Below are positions 1 through 7,071 of a DNA stretch of 15,552 nucleotides, one piece after another. Position 1 is the stretch's first letter. Each line of letters opens with the position of its first letter. The translations under genes and the position numbers were made by a program. Source of the DNA: Gammaproteobacteria bacterium (GTDB taxonomy: Bacteria; Pseudomonadota; Gammaproteobacteria; JAABTG01). The notes under the pieces were generated by a model. That model was given only the letters and a program-made list of their open reading frames with translations, was not told where the DNA came from and searched no databases. The stretch lies in the NCBI GenBank assembly GCA_030066245.1, contig JASJBY010000055.1, positions 1 through 15,552 of the forward strand, read 5' to 3'.

Positions 1-112
1 CCCGCTGCCCGCTGCCCGCTGCCCGCTGCCCGCTGCCCGCTGCCCGCTGCCCGCTGCCCGCTGCCCGCTGCCCGCTGCCCGCTGCCCGCCGTCCGCCGTC
101 CGCTGCCCGCTT
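1..112. repeat. 7-bp tandem repeat (CCCGCTG)n, cut by the window edge
   Basis: Twelve perfect CCCGCTG heptamers run from 1 to 84. Four variant heptamers follow (CCCGCCG, TCCGCCG, TCCGCTG, CCCGCTT), ending at 112, six bases before the complement of the nadC stop codon. The array continues off the left edge, so its full length is unknown. Degeneration sits only at the gene-proximal end, as expected if the interior is homogenised by slippage while the edge drifts. The 7-bp period and position against a gene's 3' end resemble the heptamer arms at 9034 and 9738. Confidence 0.97.
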
Positions 113-117
113 CTCCT

Positions 118-957
118 CTAACCATGCTTCTCGAATCGCATGGAAAGGTCGATGGCTTTGATGTGCTTGGTTAGGGCGCCCACGGAGATGTAGTCCACGC
201 CGGTTGCCGCGATTTCCCTGATTTCGGCCAGCGTGACGCCCCCCGACGCCTCGAGCTTGGCGCGGCCGTCGTTCAGCTCCACCGCACGCCGCATGAGCGG
301 CGGCGGGAAGTTGTCCAGCAGCACGATGTCGGTGCCGGCATCGAGGGCTTCCTGAAGCTGCTCCAGGCCCTCCACCTCGACTTCCACCGGCAGGTTTGGT
401 GCCTGGCGGCGGGCCGCGCCTACCGCGGCGGTGACGGAGCCGGATGCCTCGATGTGGTTCTCCTTGATGAGGATGGCGTCGTAGAGGCCCATGCGGTGGT
501 TGCGGCACCCGCCGCAGCGGGTGGCGTACTTCTGGGCCTCACGCAGGCCGGGCAGGGTCTTGCGGGTATCGAGGATCTGGGCGCCGGTGCCGCGCACGGC
601 GTCCGCATAGGCGCGGGCGGCGGTGGCCGTGGCGCTCAGGGTCTGCAGGAAGTTAAGGGCCGTGCGCTCTCCGGTCAGGAGGGCGCGGGTCGGGCCTGCC
701 AGTGTGCAGAGGACCTGTTTCGGGTCCACCTGCTCTCCTTCCTGCACCTGCCACTCGATGGTCACCTGCGCGCTCAGCTGGCGGAACACGGCGTCGAACC
801 AGGGCGCACCGCAGATGACCGCGCGCTCTCGACTCAGCACGGTGGCCCGGGAATGCCGGCTCTCCGGGACGAGCGCGGCGGTCACGTCGCCGCGGCCCAC
901 GTCCTCCGCCAACGCGCGGGACACGGTCTCCGTAAGCTCGGCGCTCGGCTCGGCCAT
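118..957 (-). CDS. nadC: Nicotinate-nucleotide pyrophosphorylase (carboxylating), quinolinate phosphoribosyltransferase
   Basis: Cytoplasmic enzyme of de novo NAD synthesis. It joins quinolinate to PRPP, giving nicotinate mononucleotide, CO2 and pyrophosphate. The 279 residues match the usual family length. Visible family motifs are EDVGRGDVT (residues 18-26), ERTALNFLQ (97-105), TRKTLPGLR (131-139, phosphate and quinolinate binding), NHRMGLYDAILIKENH (153-168), the EVEVE strand near 192, LEASGGV and a final ISVGALTK. The ATG at 957 gives a complete N-terminal domain. It is the last gene of a leftward set, nine bases after the symporter stop. In E. coli nadC lies divergently beside ampD; here ampD is on the opposite strand about 6 kb away. 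Confidence 0.97.
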   Translation of the reverse strand: MAEPSAELTETVSRALAEDVGRGDVTAALVPESRHSRATVLSRERAVICGAPWFDAVFRQLSAQVTIEWQVQEGEQVDPKQVLCTLAGPTRALLTGERTALNFLQTLSATATAARAYADAVRGTGAQILDTRKTLPGLREAQKYATRCGGCRNHRMGLYDAILIKENHIEASGSVTAAVGAARRQAPNLPVEVEVEGLEQLQEALDAGTDIVLLDNFPPPLMRRAVELNDGRAKLEASGGVTLAEIREIAATGVDYISVGALTKHIKAIDLSMRFEKHG

Positions 958-966
958 GGCCGCCCG

Positions 967-2304
967 CTACCGGTTCAGCTGGCGGGCGGTCAACCTGAAG
1001 ACCACGGGGCTGAGCAGCGCCAGGGCAATGAGGTTGGGCACTGCCATGAGGCCGTTGAGGACATCGGCCGCCAGCCAGATCATGCCCAGGTTGCCGACTG
1101 CGCCGATGGGGAGGGCCAGGATCCAGAGCACCCGGTAGGGCCAGATGACGCCCACGCCGAACAGGAATTCGGCGCATCGCTCGCCGTAATAGCTCCAGCC
1201 CAGGATGGTGGTGAAAGCGAACACCACCAGTCCGAAGGTGACGATGAACTTGCCGAAGCCGGGAAGCCCCGCACCGAAGGCCTCGGCCGAGAGGGCCGCG
1301 CCGGTCTCTCCGCCGGTCCAGGCACCGGTAATGACGATGACCAGGGCCGTCATGGTGCAGACGATGATGGTGTCGATGAAGGTGCCGAGCATGCCGATGG
1401 TGCCCTGGCGAACGGGGTCGTTGGTCTTGGCCGCAGCGTGGGCGATGGGGGCGCTGCCGAGACCAGCCTCGTTGGAGAACACCCCGCGGGCCACGCCGAA
1501 GCGGATGGCGGCCCAGATGGTGGCGCCCGCGAACCCGCCTGCGGCCGCCGTTCCGGTGAATGCGTCGGCCACGATGGTGGCGAGGGCGGCCGGCACCGCG
1601 GTGATGTTGGCCAGGATGACGATAAGAGCGCCGGCCACGTAAATCAGCGCCATGAAGGGCACCAGCGCGCTGGCCACCTCGGCGATGCGGCGGATGCCCC
1701 CGATGATGACGGCGCCGGCCAGTCCGGCGACGATCAGCCCGGAGATCCAGGTGGAGAGCCCGAAGGTGGATTCCACCGCATGGGCCACGGAGTTGGACTG
1801 CACCGTGTTGCCGATGCCGAAGGCCGCGAGCATGCCGAACAGGGCGAAGGCGATGCCCAGCCAGTGCCAGTTCCTGCCCAGCCCGTTCTTGATGAAGTAC
1901 ATGGGGCCGCCCACGTGCATGCCGCGCTCGTCGGTCTCGCGGTAGTGCACGGCGAGCACCGCTTCTGCGTACTTGGTGGCCATGCCGAAGAGGGCCGTCA
2001 CCCACATCCAGAAGATGGCCCCCGGCCCGCCGAGGAAGATGGCCGTGCCGACCCCGGCGATGTTGCCGGTGCCGATGGTGGCGGAGAGTGCGGTCATCAG
2101 GGCCTGGAACGGCGTGATGTCGCCTTCGCCCGCCTCCGGCCTGCGCCCCCGCCAGAGCTGCCTGAACGCCGGTCCAATGCGCCGCCAGGTCATGAAACGC
2201 AGGCCCACCGTGAGGTAGATGCCGACCCCCAGCAACAGGGCCAGCATCACCGGGCCCCAGACGAAGCCGCTTATCGTATTCAGGAAATTCTCGAGTGCAT
2301 TCAT
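967..2304 (-). CDS. Sodium:alanine/glycine symporter family (AGCS) protein
   Basis: Inner-membrane secondary transporter, predicted to import a small neutral amino acid with Na+. The 445 residues fit the AGCS (SSF-like fold) family. Motifs seen are GTGNIAGVGTAI (78-89), GGPGAIFWMWVTALFGMATKYAE (starting at 92; the PGAxFWMW signature), the VGGPMYF segment, and NEAGLGSAPIAHAAAK in the middle. About ten hydrophobic helices are evident. The start is ATG 2304, with no strong ribosome site visible. It lies 39 bp after the retropepsin gene and 9 bp before nadC, so all three may be co-transcribed. Substrate cannot be read from sequence; alanine or glycine is the family default. Confidence 0.93.
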   Translation of the reverse strand: MNALENFLNTISGFVWGPVMLALLLGVGIYLTVGLRFMTWRRIGPAFRQLWRGRRPEAGEGDITPFQALMTALSATIGTGNIAGVGTAIFLGGPGAIFWMWVTALFGMATKYAEAVLAVHYRETDERGMHVGGPMYFIKNGLGRNWHWLGIAFALFGMLAAFGIGNTVQSNSVAHAVESTFGLSTWISGLIVAGLAGAVIIGGIRRIAEVASALVPFMALIYVAGALIVILANITAVPAALATIVADAFTGTAAAGGFAGATIWAAIRFGVARGVFSNEAGLGSAPIAHAAAKTNDPVRQGTIGMLGTFIDTIIVCTMTALVIVITGAWTGGETGAALSAEAFGAGLPGFGKFIVTFGLVVFAFTTILGWSYYGERCAEFLFGVGVIWPYRVLWILALPIGAVGNLGMIWLAADVLNGLMAVPNLIALALLSPVVFRLTARQLNR

Positions 2305-2343
2305 GGGGCTGCGTGTTCTCTGCGATGGTGCGCCGGGTCTGCG

Positions 2344-2868
2344 CTAGGGATATTGCCTGATGGTGAGGGTGTCCCCTCGTTGGGTGAATTCCAGCTGTTT
2401 GAGAAAGCTCATGCCCAGCAGGACCTCGCCCCCCCGCATGCCGGGATTGATGTTCGCCCGCACATTATCGACGCTGAGCTCGCCCAGCTCGACGCTGTCC
2501 AGGCGGGTCGCGTAGGTGGTGACGACGCCATTGGCGGTCTGGGCCAGCTGGGGTCTGCCGCGTTCAAGCCCGATGGAGCCTGCCAGCCCCGCGGGTATGG
2601 ACACGGTGGTCGCGCCGGTGTCGAGCAGGAACCGGACCGGTTGGCCATTGATGCGGCCGTTGGCGACATAGTGTCCGCTGCGATTGCGCTGCAGAACGAC
2701 CTCTCGAATGCCGTTGTCGAGCACTCTGCCCTGCACCTGGCGATTGGGGTTCTGCTGAGTTTCCAGGACGTTGCCGAAGAGCACCGTCAGCAACCCCAGC
2801 AGCACGACCCAGGCCGCTACGATCATGCCGAAGCCGAGGCGTTTGGATGAGTGATGTGGCTGCTTCAT
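2344..2868 (-). CDS. Membrane-anchored retropepsin-like aspartic protease (TIGR02281-type, clan AA)
   Basis: A 174-residue protein with one N-terminal transmembrane helix (about 12-32, GFGMIVAAWVVLLGLL...), then a periplasmic single-domain aspartic protease fold. The catalytic motif is LLDTGATTVSIP with Asp83-Thr-Gly. A flap-like region (TANGVVTTYATRLDSVELGEL) and the typical LLGMSFLKQLEF block (150-161) with a TLTI terminal strand complete the family pattern. One DTG per chain means it should act as a dimer, like retroviral protease. The ATG at 2868 places the hydrophobic anchor at the N-terminus. The frame is open upstream to an ATG at 3018, but that would add 50 polar residues before the anchor, so I prefer 2868. 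Substrates of this bacterial family are largely unknown. Confidence 0.88.
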   Translation of the reverse strand: MKQPHHSSKRLGFGMIVAAWVVLLGLLTVLFGNVLETQQNPNRQVQGRVLDNGIREVVLQRNRSGHYVANGRINGQPVRFLLDTGATTVSIPAGLAGSIGLERGRPQLAQTANGVVTTYATRLDSVELGELSVDNVRANINPGMRGGEVLLGMSFLKQLEFTQRGDTLTIRQYP

Positions 2869-3181
2869 GCTCAAGGGTAGACACGGGATCCGGGTCAGCG
2901 ACTCCCCGGTTCCTGCCGCGACTGGCGGGCTGCCGGGGCCCGGTATGGTGCCACAGAAGGCCGCTTCCGGTCGACGCAGTTCCTTGGCCCGGTTCCGGTC
3001 GATGGGGTAAGCTGGCACGCTCTTGTGCCATGCGCAACCGCATCAGGGGGCGGCTGAGTCCTTCTGTTCGCGTGCGGTTGTTGCAGGTGACCGGTTGTGG
3101 GAGCATTAGGGCTCCAGCCTAGAACAATGACCTCTGCGGGCCGGGTTTCCGGCGGAGCGGGGCAGCAAATGCGAGGGGTTT
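2869..3181. other. Divergent intergenic region between protease gene and DUF1538 operon
   Basis: About 310 bp with no convincing gene. It should hold promoters for both directions. A weak sigma-70-like candidate for the rightward operon is TTGCAG (3081-3086), 17-bp spacer, CATTAG (3104-3109). Small inverted repeats are GGAGC/GCTCC (about 3100-3115) and GCCGG-GTTT-CCGGC (3140-3153). The second falls in the likely leader just before the GTG start at 3182 and its purine-rich GAGGGG ribosome site. I see no established riboswitch or operator. Confidence 0.35.
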
Positions 3182-3916
3182 GTGAAGGATCAGATACTGC
3201 GCTTTCTTGCGGCGATGCTCGACAGCGTGCGCGATCTGGCGCCCATTATTCTCGTTGTTGCCTTCTTTCAGCTTGCGGTACTTCAAAAACCCATACCCAA
3301 TCTGGGCGAACTCCTCGCCGGCACGCTGTTCGTGGTGATCGGCCTGACGCTGTTCATCCGCGGCTTGCAGATGGGCCTGTTCCCTCTGGGTGAGGCATTG
3401 GCCTATGCTTTCGCGCGCAAGGGCAGCCTGCCCTGGCTGCTGACCTTCGCTTTCGCCCTGGGCTTCGGAACCACGGTCGCCGAGCCCGCTCTGATCGCGG
3501 TGGCTGGCGAGGCCGCTGTCGCAGCGGCGGAAGGGGGGGTGATCGATAACGACGAAGAAACCCTTGAGAGCTACGCTCTGGGGCTCCGCTACACCGTGGC
3601 CTTTTCGGTTGGGGTGGCGATTCTCGTGGGCGTGTTGCGCATCATCCGCGGCTGGCCGATACAATACCTCATCATCGTCGGGTACATCGGCGTGATCATC
3701 ATGACCATGTTCGCCCCTCCGGAGATCATCGGTGTCGCCTATGACTCTGGTGGTGTCACCACCTCGACCATCACCGTGCCGCTGGTTACGGCCCTGGGAG
3801 TCGGGCTGGCCTCGAGTATCGAAGGCCGTAACCCGATGGTTGACGGCTTCGGCCTGATTGCCTTTGCAGTATTGACGCCGATCATAGCCGTCATGGCCTA
3901 CGGGATGCTGGTCTGA
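3182..3916 (+). CDS. DUF1538 integral membrane protein, first of a tandem pair
   Basis: A 244-residue polytopic membrane protein recognised as DUF1538 by its signatures; biochemical function is not established to my knowledge. Hydrophobic segments lie near 18-35, 45-65, 83-108, 136-154, 160-178 and 224-243. Two glycine/threonine-rich motifs are diagnostic: GFGTTVAEPALIAVA (94-108) and YDSGGVTTSTITVPLVTALG (187-206). They occupy comparable places in the two halves and look like broken-helix substrate or ion sites in an internally duplicated transporter (inference). The start is GTG 3182 with GAGGGG just upstream. The stop TGA is immediately followed by the ATG of the paralogue, suggesting translational coupling and a heteromeric complex. 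Likely a transporter or channel; substrate unknown. Confidence 0.88.
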   Translation: MKDQILRFLAAMLDSVRDLAPIILVVAFFQLAVLQKPIPNLGELLAGTLFVVIGLTLFIRGLQMGLFPLGEALAYAFARKGSLPWLLTFAFALGFGTTVAEPALIAVAGEAAVAAAEGGVIDNDEETLESYALGLRYTVAFSVGVAILVGVLRIIRGWPIQYLIIVGYIGVIIMTMFAPPEIIGVAYDSGGVTTSTITVPLVTALGVGLASSIEGRNPMVDGFGLIAFAVLTPIIAVMAYGMLV

Positions 3917-4714
3917 ATGGGTTTCGTAAGTCATCTGCTTGACGCGACGCTGGGGACGTTCTGGGACGTCCTGCCCATCGTCATCATCATCTTCGGCTTT
4001 CAGCTGACGGTCATTCGTCGGCCCATCCCTCACCTGGGCAGGGTCGTCATCGGTTTCCTTTACGTGGTGCTGGGGCTGACCTTTTTCCTGGTCGGTTTGG
4101 AGGAGGCGCTGTTTCCGCTGGGTAAGGTCATGGCCCAGCAGCTCACCGATCCCAGCTTCATCTTCGACGACCCCGCGGCCGCCCTCGTATCAGGCCTGCG
4201 TTGGCAGGACTACCTGTGGGTATACCTTTTTGCGGCGGCCCTCGGCTTTTCGACCACGGTGGCGGAGCCGCCCCTTATCGCCGTCGCCATGAAGGCGCAC
4301 GAGGTTTCCGGCGGGGCCATCAGCGTCTGGGGCCTGCGCATCGCCGTGGCCATCGGCGTGGCCGTCGGCATCGGTTTGGGCGCCTACCGCATCGTCACGG
4401 GCACGCCGCTGCATTACTACATCATCGCGTCCTACGTGGTGGTGCTGATACAGACGGTATTTGCTCCGAAGCTCATCGTCGCGTTGGCCTACGATTCGGG
4501 CGGCGTGACCACTTCAACTGTGACTGTGCCCCTGGTCACGGCTCTCGGGCTGGGGCTCGCCAGCACGGTGCCGGGGCGCAGCCCGCTGGTGGATGGATTC
4601 GGGCTTATCGCGTTTGCCAGCGTGTTTCCCATTATGACGGTAATTGCTTACGCACAGCTGACGGAGTGGCGTGCACGGCGTTCAGGAGAGGGATCGGATT
4701 CCTCGGGAGAGTGA
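3917..4714 (+). CDS. DUF1538 integral membrane protein, second of a tandem pair
   Basis: A 265-residue paralogue of the upstream gene with the same architecture: LPIVIIIFGFQLTVIRRPIPHLG (from 19) parallels LAPIILVVAFFQLAVLQKPIPNLG in its partner. GFSTTVAEPPLIAVA (110-124) and YDSGGVTTSTVTVPLVTALG (192-211) are nearly identical to the partner's motifs, while connecting loops differ. Its C-terminus carries a short charged cytoplasmic-looking tail (WRARRSGEGSDSSGE). The start abuts the previous stop with no gap; its own stop ends one base before the PII-like start. Retention of both motifs in both copies argues that the two proteins form pseudo-symmetric halves of one transporter (inference). 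Confidence 0.88.
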   Translation: MGFVSHLLDATLGTFWDVLPIVIIIFGFQLTVIRRPIPHLGRVVIGFLYVVLGLTFFLVGLEEALFPLGKVMAQQLTDPSFIFDDPAAALVSGLRWQDYLWVYLFAAALGFSTTVAEPPLIAVAMKAHEVSGGAISVWGLRIAVAIGVAVGIGLGAYRIVTGTPLHYYIIASYVVVLIQTVFAPKLIVALAYDSGGVTTSTVTVPLVTALGLGLASTVPGRSPLVDGFGLIAFASVFPIMTVIAYAQLTEWRARRSGEGSDSSGE

Positions 4715-4715
4715 G

Positions 4716-5066
4716 ATGCATTTCAAGCTGATAATCGCCCTGGTTGAGGACGACGAGGCGGAAGCGGTCATGGAGGCAGCTCGCGAGGCGGGCGCGACCG
4801 GTGTCACGGTGATTCCCAGCGCTCGCGGCGAAGGGGTGGAGAAAGAGAAGACCTTTCTCGGTCTGACGCTCACCACGCAGCGGGACGTGCTCATGTTTCT
4901 CGTCGAAGAGCACATGAGCCGCCGCATCCTGGAGAAGATCGACGAGGTCGGTAAGTTCAGAAAGAAGAAAGGCGCAGGGATCGCCTTTCAGATTGACGTC
5001 GAGGACGCCGTGGGCGTAGCGCATCAGATCCAGACGCTCGCGGAGACCGTGGAGGAAGAGCTATGA
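4716..5066 (+). CDS. Divergent PII-like signalling protein
   Basis: A 116-residue soluble protein with the ferredoxin-like PII pattern: first strand FKLIIALVEDDEAEAVMEAAREAGATGVTVIPS, a loop region ARGEGVEKEKTFLG (36-49), second repeat TQRDVLMFLVEEHMSRRILEKIDEVGKF, then KKKGAGIAFQIDVEDAVGVA (about 83-102). Canonical GlnB/GlnK proteins carry a uridylylated T-loop tyrosine; none is present in this loop, so classical uridylylation is unlikely. The ATG at 4716 follows the DUF1538 stop by one base, with GGGAGAG as ribosome site. An upstream in-frame ATG at 4671 would lie inside the DUF1538 gene and add residues foreign to PII. Its position suggests it binds and gates the DUF1538 transporter in response to a nucleotide or other small effector, as GlnK does for AmtB or SbtB for SbtA (inference). 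Confidence 0.85.
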   Translation: MHFKLIIALVEDDEAEAVMEAAREAGATGVTVIPSARGEGVEKEKTFLGLTLTTQRDVLMFLVEEHMSRRILEKIDEVGKFRKKKGAGIAFQIDVEDAVGVAHQIQTLAETVEEEL

Positions 5067-5503
5067 GCGAACGCAAGATCTGTCGGGTTCGGCAGGTGAT
5101 GAAAGAGAAGTTCGACGTCGTCGACCGCATGGCCACGGTTCGCGACGCCCTCCTTACCATGAAGCATGTGGACACCAAGTGCCTGATCGTAAACAAGCGG
5201 AACGAGGATGACGAGTTCGGCGTGCTGCTGATCTCCGATATCTCGCGCCACGTGCTGGCCCAGGGTCGGTCACCGGACCGCGTCAACGTCTACGAGATCA
5301 TGGCCAAGCCCATTATCACCGTGGAGCCCGACATGGATATCCGCCACTGCGCCCGGCTGTTTGCGCGCTTCGATCTCTCCCGCGCTCCGGTGGTGGAGGG
5401 AGGGCACGTGGTCGGCATCGTCAGCTTCACGGATCTGGTCCTGAAAGGTTTTGTCGAGCTGGAGAGTATCGACGAGCCGGCCGAGGCGGAGGATATGAGC
5501 TAG
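5063..5503 (+). CDS. Twin CBS-domain protein
   Basis: A 146-residue cytoplasmic protein made almost entirely of a Bateman pair. CBS1 spans about 11-68 (QVMKEKFDVVDRMATVRDALLTMKHVDTKCLIV...GVLLISDI) and CBS2 about 78-133 (EIMAKPIITVEPDMDIRHCARLFARFDLSRAPVV...VVGIVSFTDLV). Such pairs normally bind AMP, ADP, ATP or SAM and control attached or partner proteins. Its ATG overlaps the PII-like stop by four bases (ATGA) and has a strong GGAGG (5051-5055). This close coupling to a PII-like protein and two membrane subunits suggests a second nucleotide input to the same complex. The acidic tail (EPAEAEDMS) runs into the next gene's GTG start. Confidence 0.9.
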   Translation: MSERKICRVRQVMKEKFDVVDRMATVRDALLTMKHVDTKCLIVNKRNEDDEFGVLLISDISRHVLAQGRSPDRVNVYEIMAKPIITVEPDMDIRHCARLFARFDLSRAPVVEGGHVVGIVSFTDLVLKGFVELESIDEPAEAEDMS

Positions 5504-6057
5504 TGATCCGGCGGCGGCTTGTCCTGGGACTGGGCTTGCTGATGTTCTGCGGGGCGCTCCAGGCGGTGGACAGGAACCAGGAGCTCATTGCGGCCGCACG
5601 GGAAGGGCGCATCTCGGAAGTGGGTACGCTGATCGGTCAGGGGGCCGACGTCAACACGGCCAACGCCAGCGGCAGAACGCCGCTGATGAACGCGGCTTTC
5701 TTCGGCAACAGCGAGGTGGTCAAGCTGCTCCTGGTGGAAGGCGCCGATGTGAACGCCAAGGATCGCTTCGGCAACACGGCGTTAATCGAAGCCGCGGCCT
5801 TTGGCCATGTGGACGTAACCCGGCTGCTGGTTACCCGGGGGGCGGATGTCAATGCGCAGAACTCGGCGGGGCGCACCGCGCTCATGGAGGCTTCGGCCAA
5901 CGGTCATCTGGAAGCCGTCAAGCTGTTGGTCGCCCGGGGCGTGAACGTCAACACCAAGGACCAGGCAAACAGCTCTGCCTATGCGGAAGCGAAGCGCGCC
6001 AAGCACAAGAAGATCGTCAGGCTGCTGAAGAAAGCCGGCGCGGAAGACACGGAATAG
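5503..6057 (+). CDS. Secreted ankyrin-repeat protein
   Basis: A 184-residue protein with an N-terminal signal sequence (MIRRRLVLGLGLLMFCGALQA, likely cleaved after Ala21), then four to five ankyrin repeats: about 24-56, 57-89, 90-122, 123-155 and a degenerate last unit 156-180. The repeats show GADVNxxxxxGRTPLMxAAxxGHxEVVKLLL. The export signal places it in the periplasm. The GTG start shares one base with the CBS stop (TAGTG) and is preceded by GAGGCGGAGG, which supports it. Ankyrin proteins mediate protein contacts; no catalytic residues are apparent. It may belong to the DUF1538 operon functionally or only be co-transcribed. Confidence 0.9.
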   Translation: MIRRRLVLGLGLLMFCGALQAVDRNQELIAAAREGRISEVGTLIGQGADVNTANASGRTPLMNAAFFGNSEVVKLLLVEGADVNAKDRFGNTALIEAAAFGHVDVTRLLVTRGADVNAQNSAGRTALMEASANGHLEAVKLLVARGVNVNTKDQANSSAYAEAKRAKHKKIVRLLKKAGAEDTE

Positions 6058-6069
6058 GCAACCAGAGCC

Positions 6070-7071
6070 ATGAAGACCCCAGTGGACATGAACGGTGATC
6101 GGCTCCTGCTGCAGCAGGTCCGTCCCGCGAAAACGATTCCCGGCCTCGAGGAGGACGTGAGGCAGGGACTCCTCCAGGGACGCCCGCGCTCGCTGCCGCC
6201 GAAGTACTTCTACGATGCGCGGGGTTCCGAGCTGTTCGATCGTATCTGCGACACGCCCGAGTACTATCCCACCCGGACCGAGGATGCCCTGTTGGCCAGC
6301 TGCGCCGCCACCGTCATCGCAGAGGTTCGGCCCCGGCACATCGTCGAGCTCGGCTCTGGCACGTCCAGAAAGACGCGACGCCTGTTCGACGCCTGCGTGA
6401 GCGAGGAATGCCACAGCGCCTACGCGCCCTTCGACGTGTGTCATGATGTGCTGGTGGAGGCTGGCGGGTCCCTGGTGAATGAGTACGACTGGCTGACCGT
6501 GAGTGCCCTGGTCGGGGATTATCATGCGGGCTTCGAGCACTTGCCGGATTTCGCCGGGCGCAGCCTGTTCGTGTTTCTCGGCGGCACCATCGGCAACTTT
6601 CACCATCACGAGGCGGTGGAGTTCCTTTCGGAGCTGCGCGCACACATGCAGGCGGAGGATCGGCTGCTGCTGGGGGCAGACCGGGTCAAGGACCCCGCCG
6701 TGCTGCACGCGGCTTACAACGATGCCGCCGGCGTGACCGCCGCCTTCAACCTGAATCTGCTGCAGGTGCTGAATCGCGAGCTGGACGCGGATTTTGCCGC
6801 TGACGGCTTCTACCACCATGCCTGCTATCATCCCGGTGCACAGCGCATCGAGATGTATCTGGTTGCAAAGCAAAGCCAGCGCGTGCGGCTGGGTCGATTG
6901 GAAGAGGAGCTGGCATTCGACAATGGCGAGGCCGTGCTCACGGAAATCAGCAGAAAATTCACCCCGGAAAGTCTCCAGGCACTGTTGACTACCGCGGGTT
7001 TTCGCATGGAGGCGCATTTCGAGGCACCTGAGGGCTATTTCTCCCTGATGCTCGCTAAGCCTGACGCCTGA
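6070..7071 (+). CDS. egtD: L-histidine N-alpha-methyltransferase (EgtD-like)
   Basis: SAM-dependent enzyme that trimethylates histidine to hercynine, the first step of ergothioneine synthesis. The 333 residues fit EgtD. Motifs are PPKYFYDARGSELFDRI (43-59), PEYYPTRTE (63-71), the SAM site VELGSGTSRKT (92-102), VFLGGTIGNF (168-177) and AAYNDAAGVTAAFN (214-227). Histidine-binding residues known from Mycobacterium EgtD (Tyr56, Asn166, Tyr206, Glu282, Ser284) correspond here to Tyr66, Asn176, Tyr216, Glu292 and Ser294, a constant offset of ten. That argues for true histidine methylation. The usual partner EgtB (sulfoxide synthase) is not in the window. The gene starts 12 bp after the ankyrin gene and its TGA overlaps the ampD ATG by one base. 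Confidence 0.92.
   Translation: MKTPVDMNGDRLLLQQVRPAKTIPGLEEDVRQGLLQGRPRSLPPKYFYDARGSELFDRICDTPEYYPTRTEDALLASCAATVIAEVRPRHIVELGSGTSRKTRRLFDACVSEECHSAYAPFDVCHDVLVEAGGSLVNEYDWLTVSALVGDYHAGFEHLPDFAGRSLFVFLGGTIGNFHHHEAVEFLSELRAHMQAEDRLLLGADRVKDPAVLHAAYNDAAGVTAAFNLNLLQVLNRELDADFAADGFYHHACYHPGAQRIEMYLVAKQSQRVRLGRLEEELAFDNGEAVLTEISRKFTPESLQALLTTAGFRMEAHFEAPEGYFSLMLAKPDA

Noticed and set aside
454..2850. Very long plus-strand open frame opposite nadC, the symporter and the protease gene
   Set aside because: It is the antisense shadow of three well-recognised genes; composition is His/Gly/Asp-rich with no domain.
2869..3018. 50-codon upstream extension of the retropepsin-like gene
   Set aside because: It would bury the membrane anchor behind a polar segment; ATG 2868 gives the normal family architecture.
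3119..4033. Minus-strand open frame opposite the first DUF1538 gene
   Set aside because: Charged low-complexity translation with no family features; the plus strand encodes a clear membrane protein.
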